Below, piece by piece: positions 1 to 6,814 of a DNA stretch of 17,986 nucleotides. How positions within the stretch are numbered: position 1 is the first letter of the stretch; each line of letters opens with the position of its first letter. The position numbers and the translations under genes were made by a program. The stretch covers positions 1-17,986 of the forward strand of contig WGDG01000143.1 of the NCBI GenBank assembly GCA_015493425.1, in the 5' to 3' direction. This stretch comes from Sulfurovum sp. GTDB taxonomy: Bacteria > Campylobacterota > Campylobacteria > Campylobacterales > Sulfurovaceae. The notes below the pieces were generated by a model. That model saw only the letters and a program-made list of their open reading frames with translations. It had not been told where the DNA came from and did no database searches.

Positions 1-1
1 T

Positions 2-136
2 ACCAATGAGGAGGCGGAAATGGTAGACGCTAAGAGCGCACAGAGATCCTCTCCGCAGCAGCCGAAGCAGCACTCCAAAGAGACTGCCAAAGAGTTCTTT
101 AATCGGCGGCAGATGGAGAGGGATCGAGGGCGATAA
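2..136 (+). CDS. 3' end of an unrecognised protein gene (partial)
   Basis: An open frame enters from the window edge and ends at TAA 134-136, giving 44 residues that are hydrophilic and rich in Gln, Lys, Glu and Arg and end in FFNRRQMERDRGR. This looks like the charged tail of a longer protein. Alternatively it is a 38-residue small ORF: ATG at 20-22 is preceded by GAGGAGG at 8-14, a good ribosome site at a spacing of 5. I do not recognise a family and give no function. A palindromic repeat lies about 40 bases after the stop. Confidence 0.4.
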   Translation, partial: TNEEAEMVDAKSAQRSSPQQPKQHSKETAKEFFNRRQMERDRGR

Positions 137-173
137 TATGTCAATTTGTCATTGAACAAGATTAATGTTTTCT

Positions 174-200
174 CTCGCTCCCATGCTCTGCGTGGGAGTG
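174..200. repeat. Degenerate short palindromic (REP-like) repeat, copy 1
   Basis: CTCCCATG at 178-185 pairs with CGTGGGAG at 191-198 around a 5-base loop, with one G-T mismatch. The left flank TGTTTTCTCTCGCTCCCA nearly matches that of a perfect copy at 1507-1536. Both lie just after a gene end. Palindromes of this GCTCCCACG/CGTGGGAGC type resemble REP elements mobilised in trans by RAYT (REP-associated tyrosine) transposases in other Proteobacteria. No such transposase is in this window. Confidence 0.55.
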
Positions 201-389
201 TATATGCGTGTTTGTGTGGAATGGCAAGTTTTTATTCAAGATTTACGTATGAAAGCGTGAACGAGTGATATTTTCTGATGTCATCCATTAAGCATACTAA
301 CGGTAGACTAATGATCTTTCGACGAGTATGGAAGTCATCTCATTAAAGTATAACAACTGCTTCGATACTGAACCAAAGGAGGCGAATGT

Positions 390-842
390 ATGCCGACATA
401 TACCTATCCGTTTCAACCAAAAACCCCTTTCCTTACTACTGACGGGATTATTGAAGTCTACGATGGCGACAGCTTTCGGGGTATTGTTTTGATAAAACGA
501 AAAAATCCTCCCATCGGACTGGCGCTTCCGGGCGGATTTGTGGATGTGGGCGAGAGGGTCGAAGACGCACTGGTGCGCGAGATGAAAGAAGAGACTAATC
601 TGGATGTGCAGATAACCCTGCTGCTGGGTGTCTACTCCGACCCCAAACGTGATCCGCGCTTTCATACGGCAAGTGTCGTTTATGTCGCCCGTGCTAAGGG
701 TATACCAAAAGGTGGTGACGATGCCAAGGAAGCACATATCTACCCTTTGGATGAAATTGTATTCGACAAGCTGGTGTTTGATCATGCCCAAATTTTAAAA
801 GACTACCTGAAGAGCCGAGATGAATATCGCAAACAGTGCTGA
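390..842 (+). CDS. Nudix hydrolase, ADP-ribose pyrophosphatase-like
   Basis: A 150-residue protein expected to hydrolyse a nucleoside diphosphate linked to another group, releasing a nucleoside monophosphate, in the cytoplasm. The Nudix box spans residues 49-71: G49, E55, then REMKEE at 63-68, which supplies the metal-binding glutamates. The Gly usual near the box end is Asn70. The segment GVYSDPKRDPRFHT (80-93) after the box recalls ADP-ribose pyrophosphatases of the archaeal/bacterial short type, so ADP-ribose or an oxidised nucleotide are the likely substrates, but the sequence does not fix which. AAAGGAGG at 375-382 stands 7 bases before the ATG, so the start is firm. Its end overlaps the next gene by 23 bases, which suggests coupled expression with a DNA glycosylase. 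Confidence 0.9.
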   Translation: MPTYTYPFQPKTPFLTTDGIIEVYDGDSFRGIVLIKRKNPPIGLALPGGFVDVGERVEDALVREMKEETNLDVQITLLLGVYSDPKRDPRFHTASVVYVARAKGIPKGGDDAKEAHIYPLDEIVFDKLVFDHAQILKDYLKSRDEYRKQC

Positions 843-1494
843 ACTCCTTGCCTCACTGAAGCGGGCGGGCTACCTCAAAAGCGAACGAGATCTGCTCTGG
901 TGGCCAAATAGCGGCACTTTTGAAGTCGTTGTCGGGGCATTGCTGACCCAGCAGACAAAGTGGGAGCGGGTAGAGGCGTCACTTGAGAACCTCAAAAAAA
1001 AGAAACTGTTTTCGCTTGATGAAATTGCCGGCGCATCTGTCGCACATCTATCTGAACTGATAAAACCGAGTGGCTTCTACAATACCAAAGCGGCACGTCT
1101 CAAACAGCTTTGCCTCCATATCAAAGAAGACTTTAGTAACTTTGAAACGTTTCAGGAAGAGGTTGACCGAGACTGGCTTCTTGGACAGAAAGGTATTGGC
1201 ATGGAGAGCGCCGACTCCATCCTCTGCTACGCCTGCTTTCGTCCGGTTATGGTTGTCGACAGCTACACCAACAGACTGCTTGGTGCGCTTGGCTACACCT
1301 TGGATAACTATATGGCAATACAGGAGTGGCTGCATGAGGGGATAGAGGAGAATATGGATGTGGTTACTGCCTTTTATGGTGGTGATGTTTCTCTGAATTA
1401 TGTCTATGCCCGTTTTCACGGGAAGATCGTGGAGTTTGCCAAGGAATACATTAAGGGGCAGAAGGTGGATATTGCGGTACTTGATGTTGATTGA
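820..1494 (+). CDS. magIII: MagIII-like 3-methyladenine DNA glycosylase (HhH-GPD family)
   Basis: A 224-residue base-excision-repair enzyme that should cut the glycosidic bond of alkylated purines. The helix-hairpin-helix lies at about 119-137 (LLGQKGIGMESADSI) and the catalytic aspartate is D147 in VVDSYTNR. Where endonuclease III has its Schiff-base lysine (GVGRKTA) this protein has Glu129 (GIGMESA), so lyase activity is not expected. The four C-terminal cysteines of the endonuclease III iron-sulfur cluster are also absent. Both traits match Helicobacter pylori MagIII (218 residues). The ATG sits inside the Nudix gene, in another frame, with only a weak GAG-type ribosome site, so translation probably depends on the upstream gene. 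A generic endonuclease III annotation would be misleading. Confidence 0.82.
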   Translation: MNIANSAELLASLKRAGYLKSERDLLWWPNSGTFEVVVGALLTQQTKWERVEASLENLKKKKLFSLDEIAGASVAHLSELIKPSGFYNTKAARLKQLCLHIKEDFSNFETFQEEVDRDWLLGQKGIGMESADSILCYACFRPVMVVDSYTNRLLGALGYTLDNYMAIQEWLHEGIEENMDVVTAFYGGDVSLNYVYARFHGKIVEFAKEYIKGQKVDIAVLDVD

Positions 1495-1506
1495 AACAGA
1501 TGTTTT

Positions 1507-1536
1507 CTCGCTCCCACGCTCCTACGTGGGAGCGAG
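1507..1536. repeat. Perfect REP-like palindrome, copy 2, between convergent genes
   Basis: CTCGCTCCCACG (1507-1518) and CGTGGGAGCGAG (1525-1536) form a perfect 12-bp stem around a 6-base loop. It lies between the convergent ends of the glycosylase gene (1494) and the AI-2E family gene (1561). No T-run follows the stem in either direction, so it is not a textbook intrinsic terminator, though the hairpin may still stop or protect transcripts from both sides. It shares stem and left flank with the copy at 174-200. Confidence 0.75.
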
Positions 1537-1560
1537 CTTGCATTTCTGATTGATGTATGT

Positions 1561-2571
1561 TCAATTCCCCAGCAGCGTCGCAATCCAGCGTGTATCTTCC
1601 TTCGCATCGAGGACGATCTTGACCAAAATCGTAAGCGGTACGGAAAGGAGCATACCTACCGGTCCCAGCAGCCATCCCCAGAAGATCAGGGAGAGGAATA
1701 CCACAAGGGTTGAAAGTCCAAGCCCCTGACCCATAATGCGCGGTTCGAGAATGGAGCCGATGAGGATGTTGACAAAGAGGTAGACGCCGGCTACCATGAG
1801 TGCCGTGCCTATGTCAAACTGTACCAGTGCCATCAGTACGGCAGGCACGGCGGCGAGGATGGAGCCGATGTTGGGGATGTAGTTGAGCAGAAAAGCGACC
1901 ACACCCCAGAGTATGGCATAGTCGATGCCGATGAATTTAAGTGCAATAGTGATTGTAATGCCCGTTGCCGCAGAGGTCATGGACTTGAGCAGAATGAAGT
2001 GTTTGATGTCGTCACTCACCCGTAGCAGTGACTGGAGCCCCTGACTGCCGGAGCTTTGGAGTTTTTTGCTGAAGTTCCCGATCTCCATCAGCATGAACAG
2101 TACAGTCAAAATGATCATCAACGAATTGGTCAGCAGACCGCCAAGCGATTTGAGCGTATGGGCGATGTACTCCATAATGCTGTCGGTAGCGAACATCGAG
2201 ACAATGTCCTCTTTGGGGATCTGAATGTTGTACCGTTCAAGCAGACTCAGAAACTGACTGAAGTCGGTACGCAATTTGGCCTCGTATGCGGGGACATTAT
2301 GGGTGAAGTCCTGCACTGAACTGCCAATGAGCATTACAAGTGTGCCAATAGAGAGAAAGAGCAACAGTACAATCAGCAGTAGGGCGATACCCTGTGGAAC
2401 CTTTTTGGACTTGAGCCACAAAAAAAGCGGTGAGAGGATAATGGCAAGAAAAAGAGAGAGCAGAAAGGGCACAACGATCACCGAAGCGGTCTTGACACCG
2501 GCAAGCACGATGACCACGGCAGCCATGACAAGCATACTGTAACCGGCACCCTGCGTAGTACGCTCGTCCAT
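1561..2571 (-). CDS. AI-2E family (UPF0118/PerM-type) membrane transporter
   Basis: A 336-residue inner-membrane protein with about seven or eight hydrophobic segments in the family's pattern: paired helices at the N-terminus (about 11-50), a helix at 60-85, a hydrophilic stretch of about 60 residues (87-140), then clustered helices. Family signatures seen are NYIPNIGS (230-237) and EPRIMG (276-281), followed by a GWLLGPVGMLLSVPLT-type end. Members have been linked to autoinducer-2 export, Na+/H+ antiport or permease roles, and the substrate cannot be read from the sequence. Its length is normal for the family. AGAGGAAG lies 6-8 bases before the ATG. It is transcribed away from the dehydrogenase gene at 2641. 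Confidence 0.9.
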   Translation of the reverse strand: MDERTTQGAGYSMLVMAAVVIVLAGVKTASVIVVPFLLSLFLAIILSPLFLWLKSKKVPQGIALLLIVLLLFLSIGTLVMLIGSSVQDFTHNVPAYEAKLRTDFSQFLSLLERYNIQIPKEDIVSMFATDSIMEYIAHTLKSLGGLLTNSLMIILTVLFMLMEIGNFSKKLQSSGSQGLQSLLRVSDDIKHFILLKSMTSAATGITITIALKFIGIDYAILWGVVAFLLNYIPNIGSILAAVPAVLMALVQFDIGTALMVAGVYLFVNILIGSILEPRIMGQGLGLSTLVVFLSLIFWGWLLGPVGMLLSVPLTILVKIVLDAKEDTRWIATLLGN

Positions 2572-2599
2572 CTTATCTTCCTCTGATTTGAATTACATT

Positions 2600-2629
2600 A
2601 TTATACCCATTGTAGATAAAGCAGTACAA
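2600..2629 (-). promoter_or_regulatory. Likely promoter of the AI-2E family gene
   Basis: On the minus strand TATAAT (2605-2600) follows TTGTAC (2629-2624) at an 18-base spacing. This leaves a leader of about 20 bases before the ATG at 2571 with its own ribosome site. It lies in the 69-bp divergent gap. Confidence 0.45.
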
Positions 2630-2640
2630 AGGAACACAGT

Positions 2641-3456
2641 ATGGATACGATTGTTATTACAGGATGCAGCAGCGGTATCGGGCTTGCAACCGCACACTAT
2701 TTGAAGGAGCGTTTCATCAATGTCTATCCTACTGCGAGACATGACGATGATGTTCAAAAACTTAAAGAGATGGGCTTTGAAAATGCAATGCGCCTGGATG
2801 TAACCAAACCCGATGAGATTGCTGCTGTTATTGAGACGGTATTGAAAAAAGAGGGAAAAATCGATGCCTGGTTCAACAATGCCGGGTATGGACAGGCCGG
2901 TGCCATTGAGGATATTCGTACTGATGTCTTGCGAGAACAGTTCGAGACCAATGTATTCGGCCTGCATGAGTGTACCAGACAGATCATTCCTGTGATGCGA
3001 AAGCAGGGGCATGGCAAAATCATCCAGCACTCTTCGGTGCTCGGGCTCATCTCGCTTTTCGGACGGGGTGCCTACAATGCCAGCAAGTATGCCATAGAGG
3101 GGTTGACCGATACTCTGCGTCTGGAGTTGACAGATACCGACATTTATGCCGTACTGCTCAACACCGGCCCCATCACAAGCCGTTTCAGACAGACAGCGAT
3201 GCAAAAGCTGCGTGAGAATGTTGACATCGAGCACTCCGTTTTCAAAGAAAAATATAAACAGACACTGGAAGCCAAAAAGAGCAACGTCCCTTTTAACGAG
3301 GGGCCCGAAGCGGTAGCCAAAGTCGTACACGAAATTCTGCTCTCTTCCAAGCCCAAACCGCGCTACCACATCACCAAAGCAACCGTGCTTTTAGGCTTTT
3401 TAAAGAGAGTTTTGAGTACAACTCTATTAGACAAAATATTACTGAAGACAGGATAG
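2641..3456 (+). CDS. Short-chain dehydrogenase/reductase (SDR), classical type
   Basis: A 271-residue NAD(P)-dependent oxidoreductase. Visible motifs are the cofactor glycine motif TGCSSGIG (7-14), D53 in the DVT position, NNAG (79-82), N104, and the catalytic set S132, Y145 and K149 in YNASK, with GPI where classical SDRs often have PG. Arg33 after the second strand and no acidic residue there mildly favours NADP(H). The C-terminal 30 residues (VLLGFLKRVLSTTLLDKILL) could be an amphipathic or membrane-touching helix. The substrate is unknown; the gene resembles generic uncharacterised SDRs. AAAGGA precedes the ATG by about 9 bases. Only 3 bases separate it from mogA, so they should share a transcript. 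Confidence 0.9.
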   Translation: MDTIVITGCSSGIGLATAHYLKERFINVYPTARHDDDVQKLKEMGFENAMRLDVTKPDEIAAVIETVLKKEGKIDAWFNNAGYGQAGAIEDIRTDVLREQFETNVFGLHECTRQIIPVMRKQGHGKIIQHSSVLGLISLFGRGAYNASKYAIEGLTDTLRLELTDTDIYAVLLNTGPITSRFRQTAMQKLRENVDIEHSVFKEKYKQTLEAKKSNVPFNEGPEAVAKVVHEILLSSKPKPRYHITKATVLLGFLKRVLSTTLLDKILLKTG

Positions 3457-3459
3457 CAT

Positions 3460-3993
3460 ATGGATACAATAAAAATTGGTGTAGTCACCACCAGCGACAG
3501 AGCATCACAGGGAATTTATGAAGATATTTCCGGTGTAGCGATCATGGATACAATGAAAGAATATCTGCTCAATGAGTGTGAATATGAGTACCGCTGTATT
3601 CCCGATGAGCAGAGTGTCATCGAGACGACACTCATAGAGCTTTCACGCGACAAAAAGTGTGACCTTATCGTCACTACCGGAGGTACAGGACCAGCCCCCA
3701 GAGATGTGACGACCGAAGCGACAGAGAATGTCTGCCAGAAACTACTGCCGGGCTTTGGCGAACAGATGCGTGCGGTGAGCCTTCAGTATGTGCCTACGGC
3801 TATTCTCTCCCGTCAGACAGCCGGTATTTGCAATGGATCGCTCATTATCAACCTTCCTGGGAAACCTAAATCGATCCGTGAATGCCTCGATGCTGTTTTC
3901 CCGGCAGTACCGTACTGCATCGACCTCATTGGCGGACGCTACATGGAAGCCAACGAAGAGGTCATTAAAGTATTCCGTCCAAAGGGGAAATAA
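3460..3993 (+). CDS. mogA: Molybdopterin adenylyltransferase MogA
   Basis: A 177-residue enzyme of molybdenum cofactor synthesis that adenylates molybdopterin before metal insertion, in the cytoplasm. The MoCF_biosynth fold is marked by SDRAS (12-16), the binding loop TTGGTGPAPRD (72-82) with TTEAT after it, and LPGKP (132-136). MoaB is the close relative; the length and loop fit MogA, which is the usual form in Campylobacterota, though the two names are easily exchanged. The product serves enzymes such as periplasmic nitrate reductase, formate dehydrogenase or sulfur-reducing molybdoenzymes, none of which is in this window. The TAA overlaps the next ATG by one base (TAATG), showing tight coupling. 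Confidence 0.9.
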   Translation: MDTIKIGVVTTSDRASQGIYEDISGVAIMDTMKEYLLNECEYEYRCIPDEQSVIETTLIELSRDKKCDLIVTTGGTGPAPRDVTTEATENVCQKLLPGFGEQMRAVSLQYVPTAILSRQTAGICNGSLIINLPGKPKSIRECLDAVFPAVPYCIDLIGGRYMEANEEVIKVFRPKGK

Positions 3994-4208
3994 TGGATAT
4001 GGAACTAATTGAAAAAAATATCAATGAAATCATCGATTCCCTTGAAGTAGAGGTCATGGCTCTGGTGACTGACGAGAGTATCGACAAACAGATGACCAAT
4101 ATTCATATGAAGCCGTTAGCTTCTACCAAAAAGATTCTGCTGAATGCTCTTGAAAGTATTCAAATGGTTGACAGACTGCATAAAGAAGAGCTGGAGAAAC
4201 TCTCATGA
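3993..4208 (+). CDS. Small helical protein of unknown function in the mogA operon
   Basis: A 71-residue acidic protein with no signal peptide and no cysteine. Its composition (many Leu, Ile, Glu, Lys, with MDMELIEKNINEIIDSLEVE at the start) predicts almost entirely alpha helix, possibly a short coiled coil. I do not recognise a family. It begins inside the mogA stop codon (TAATG) and ends overlapping the next start (ATGA), so it is surely translated with its neighbours if it is translated at all. That placement is the main evidence that it is real. Confidence 0.7.
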   Translation: MDMELIEKNINEIIDSLEVEVMALVTDESIDKQMTNIHMKPLASTKKILLNALESIQMVDRLHKEELEKLS

Positions 4209-4354
4209 CCGGTGCACTGCTGGTTGCAATCTTCTTCATCACGCTTGTACTCTTCTTTTGGGGTGTCTGGAAAGCATTACGGACACAAAAAGTGGTCTAT
4301 ATGCTTGCTATGGTGCCATTTTTTGGGTTGATGATTGGGATTTTCTTTTTGTAG
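4205..4354 (+). CDS. 49-residue two-helix membrane protein
   Basis: ATG 4205-4207 overlaps the TGA of the 71-residue gene (ATGA), and GGAG stands 8 bases upstream. The product has a hydrophobic helix (about residues 3-22, ending in the aromatic pair WGVW), a short positive loop (K23, R26, K29) and a second hydrophobic helix (about 30-49) ending at TAG 4352-4354. By the positive-inside rule both termini should face the periplasm. No family is recognised. It might be a small partner of the preceding helical protein. It closes the operon; the MITE-like repeat begins 10 bases later. Confidence 0.65.
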   Translation: MTGALLVAIFFITLVLFFWGVWKALRTQKVVYMLAMVPFFGLMIGIFFL

Positions 4355-4363
4355 GGGAAAGCC

Positions 4364-4440
4364 GTCATTCCCGTGAAAGCAGGAATCTTTTCGTCAATCT
4401 TCCAAACAGCGTTAAGATCCCGGATTAGATCCGGGATGAC
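4364..4440. repeat. 77-bp MITE-like element with inverted ends
   Basis: The ends are GTCATTCCCG (4364-4373) and CGGGATGAC (4432-4440), inverted repeats with one base of slack. Inside are two hairpins: ATTCC/GGAAT (4367-4371 with 4382-4386) and a strong ATCCCGGA/TCCGGGAT stem (4417-4424 with 4430-4437, loop 5). GTCATTCCCG...GGGAATGAC units are a widespread intergenic repeat type in Proteobacteria and resemble neisserial dRS3-flanked elements. It lies between the convergent ends of the mogA operon and the rhodanese gene and may act as a terminator. No transposase is present, so mobility would be in trans. Confidence 0.7.
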
Positions 4441-4445
4441 AAATA

Positions 4446-5111
4446 TTAATCTCTCGTCGATGTCATTCCCGCTCCCAGCCAGTCCTGCATACCGCCGCGG
4501 TACCACTTGAGTTTTTCTGCCGGATAGCCAATCTCAAGCAGCGCATAGATCATACTTGGTGACTGGCTGCACCACGGGCCGTTACAGAAGAGTACCAGTG
4601 TTTTGGCCTTGCTGAAATCATACTCCCCCTCTTTGTCTTTGGTGACACCAAGGTATTTCAGTGCATATTCAAAATGAAATTCGTAGTTGTCACGGTATTT
4701 GAAGTATCGAAAGGGCATATTGATCGCACCGGGAATGGTACGGTACTCATACCACTCTTCATTGCGACTGTCCACAATCAGCAGGTTTGGATTACTCTGC
4801 ATCTCCTTTAGCGTGGCAAGCACTTCAAGCTCACCATAGGTTTCCAGTTCATCATCAAGCTTCATAGGAAGCAGTCTGCCTTTGGTATGGACATAGGTCG
4901 ATTTGCACGCTTCAGGTACTTCTTTGCTGGCGTAATTTCCCGTCCAGAGCATATGGTTATTGATGGGTATCTGTTTGCATATGTCAGGGATAATACGTCT
5001 GACGTGGTATGTTTTGCCGTTGCTTTTAACTGTCACACCGGCCTGTTCAAGGTTTTTTGCCTGTAAGACGGCAGCAAGAGAGAAAATAAGAAAAAAGAGC
5101 AACGCTCGCAT
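4446..5111 (-). CDS. Exported rhodanese-like protein with a two-cysteine active loop
   Basis: A 221-residue protein with a signal peptide (MRALLFFLIFSLAAVLQA, cleavage likely after residue 18), so it should work in the periplasm. A roughly 90-residue N-terminal part with C45 and C69 precedes one rhodanese domain (about 105-215): IVDSR at 112-116 and the active loop CNGPWC at 176-181, where C176 is the expected persulfide carrier and C181 is a second cysteine in the loop. Rhodaneses pass sulfane sulfur between donors and acceptors; in a sulfur oxidiser this could feed periplasmic sulfur metabolism, but the partner is unknown. AGGAGG precedes the ATG by 5 bases. It follows the SulP gene by 55 bp on the same strand. 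Confidence 0.88.
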   Translation of the reverse strand: MRALLFFLIFSLAAVLQAKNLEQAGVTVKSNGKTYHVRRIIPDICKQIPINNHMLWTGNYASKEVPEACKSTYVHTKGRLLPMKLDDELETYGELEVLATLKEMQSNPNLLIVDSRNEEWYEYRTIPGAINMPFRYFKYRDNYEFHFEYALKYLGVTKDKEGEYDFSKAKTLVLFCNGPWCSQSPSMIYALLEIGYPAEKLKWYRGGMQDWLGAGMTSTRD

Positions 5112-5147
5112 GAAACCTCCTTTTTGGTTTCATACTATCATGCCCAT

Positions 5148-5172
5148 GTGTAGCCGATGTGTAACGCTACAC
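5148..5172 (-). other. Hairpin at the end of the SulP gene
   Basis: GTGTAGC (5148-5154) and GCTACAC (5166-5172) form a 7-bp stem around 11 bases and include the SulP stop codon. A competing 5-bp stem (5159-5163 with 5168-5172) uses the same right arm. There is no T-run, so read-through into the rhodanese gene is likely. It may be a partial terminator or chance. Confidence 0.3.
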
Positions 5173-6750
5173 GTCGTGGGCAACCTTGTAGGTAGGGTCA
5201 TCCTCTTCATAGGTACAGAAGGGGCCTGCCGTATGCAGCATTTTTTTGCAGTCTTCGGAGAGATGGCGCAAGGTAAGTTTTTTGCCGGACTTACGGTACT
5301 TTTCGGTCAGCGCGTCAATCGCTTCGGCACCGGAACTGTCCATGACACGTGCATTTTTGAAGTCGATGACCACTTCCTCTGGGTCTTCGGCAACATTGAA
5401 CTGTTCGTTAAAAGAGGTGACAGAGCCGAAGAAAAGCGGCCCCTCAAGCTGATAAATCTTTTTATTGCCTTCCATGTGTGTGTGGCTGAATATCTTGGCA
5501 TGTTTCCATGCAAAGACCAGTGCTGAAATGATGATACCGGCAATGACCGCAACGGCAAGGTCTGCAAAAATCGTGATGATGGTGACGACAATGAGCACAA
5601 ACGCATCGGACTTTGGCATATGCTTGAGACGCTTGACAGAAGAGAACTCGAAGGTACCGATACTCACCATGAACATGATCCCTACAAGAACGGCAATGGG
5701 AATGGCCGAAATGACATTGGAGAAGCTTACTACCAAAACAATAAGCAGCATTGCTGCGGTAAAGGAGGAGAGTCTTCCCAACCCTCCGGAGGTAAAGTTG
5801 ATGACTGACTGTCCGATCATTGCACATCCTGCCATACCGCCAAAGAGACCTGAAAGCGTATTGCCAAGACCGAGTGCGACACACTCCCTGTTGCCCGAAC
5901 CGCGCTTGCCGCCCATTTCATCGAGTACCGAAAGTGTCAGCAGCGACTCAATGAGTCCCACCAGGGCGACAATGACTGCGGTAGAGATGATGACTGTCAG
6001 TGATTCCCAGCTAAAGAGCAGATGATAGTCGGGCATCATAAAGTGTGGAAAGGATACATTGGTAAGGTCAGCAAGGTCGCCGACTGTTTTGGTGTGGATA
6101 TGGCCAAAGTGAACCACAAGGGTAATGACGACAATGGCAACCAGTCCGGCAGGTACTGCCTTGCTTAGCTTGGGCAGGTACTGCATTGTCAGCATGGTGA
6201 CAGCGATGATAATATACATTACATAGTTTTCGCGTACACTGGCGACAATGATGTCCCACCATGAGTGGTATTGTTCTATGTGGGCAGGTGCAAGAAAGGG
6301 CAGTTGGGCAAGGGCAATGACAATGGCCAGACCATTAACGAAACCAAAGAGTGCGGGTTGCGGTACAAGACGGATGAATTTACCCATTTTCATCACACCT
6401 ATGGCGATCTGAATAAGGCCTGCCAGAATGGAGGTGATGAGAATGTAGTTGAGTACCATGAAAGAGAGTGCTTCGGCATCGAGTCCGGGATAGTGCTGCT
6501 TGACCCAGAGCCCAAGGGAAATGAATACGACGGCTACGGATCCCGTTGCACCTGAGATCATTCCCGGTTTACCCCCGAGAATGGAAGTGACAAGCCCAAT
6601 GATGAATGCCGCATAGAGTCCCACTACCGGTGATACACCTGCTATGAAAGAGAATGCGATCGCTTCGGGTACAAGAGCCACAGCGACCAGTGCTCCTGAG
6701 AGAATGTCGTTTTTGATGTTCTGTTTGGAATAGCGTCGTATCTCTACCAA
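5167..6750 (-). CDS. SulP family anion transporter with C-terminal STAS domain
   Basis: A 527-residue inner-membrane carrier. The SulP core (about residues 14-420, many hydrophobic helices) shows VPEAIAFSFIAG (27-38), GLYAAFI (44-50) and the conserved GLGNTLSGLFGG region (294-305). A cytoplasmic STAS domain follows (about 431-527), with DSSGAEAI at 471-478, the position that is a phosphorylatable serine in anti-sigma antagonists. Family members move sulfate, bicarbonate, or dicarboxylates; the sequence does not decide, and both sulfate and bicarbonate would suit a chemolithoautotroph. The start is TTG at 6750-6748, chosen because AAGGA is 6 bases away, while the nearby ATG is out of frame. 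The epimerase gene lies 64 bp upstream and the exported rhodanese 55 bp downstream on the same strand. Confidence 0.92.
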   Translation of the reverse strand: MVEIRRYSKQNIKNDILSGALVAVALVPEAIAFSFIAGVSPVVGLYAAFIIGLVTSILGGKPGMISGATGSVAVVFISLGLWVKQHYPGLDAEALSFMVLNYILITSILAGLIQIAIGVMKMGKFIRLVPQPALFGFVNGLAIVIALAQLPFLAPAHIEQYHSWWDIIVASVRENYVMYIIIAVTMLTMQYLPKLSKAVPAGLVAIVVITLVVHFGHIHTKTVGDLADLTNVSFPHFMMPDYHLLFSWESLTVIISTAVIVALVGLIESLLTLSVLDEMGGKRGSGNRECVALGLGNTLSGLFGGMAGCAMIGQSVINFTSGGLGRLSSFTAAMLLIVLVVSFSNVISAIPIAVLVGIMFMVSIGTFEFSSVKRLKHMPKSDAFVLIVVTIITIFADLAVAVIAGIIISALVFAWKHAKIFSHTHMEGNKKIYQLEGPLFFGSVTSFNEQFNVAEDPEEVVIDFKNARVMDSSGAEAIDALTEKYRKSGKKLTLRHLSEDCKKMLHTAGPFCTYEEDDPTYKVAHDV

Positions 6751-6761
6751 TTCATATCCTT
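6748..6761 (-). promoter_or_regulatory. Ribosome site and TTG start of the SulP gene
   Basis: On the minus strand AAGGA (6761-6757) is 6 bases before TTG (6750-6748). An out-of-frame ATG at 6755-6753 opens only ATG AAT TGG TAG and lies 1 base from the ribosome site, too close for normal use. The TTG is therefore the likely start, with possible weak competition from the mini-ORF. Confidence 0.55.
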
Positions 6762-6814
6762 ATGGTTAAAAATTTCGGCATTTTACCATAATAGTACAGG
6801 GTTGGAGATTATGC

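Noticed and set aside
297..791. 164-residue minus-strand frame over the Nudix gene
   Set aside because: The plus-strand Nudix box and AAAGGAGG ribosome site decide the strand.
1507..1536. Classical Rho-independent terminator
   Set aside because: The stem is strong but no T-run follows it on either strand, and it matches a dispersed repeat, so it is listed as a repeat.
2593..3369. 258-residue frame antisense to the SDR gene
   Set aside because: The SDR motifs on the plus strand are complete; the antisense frame resembles no family.
4960..5526. 188-residue plus-strand frame across the rhodanese start and SulP end
   Set aside because: It spans two supported minus-strand genes and their gap and shows no coherent protein features.
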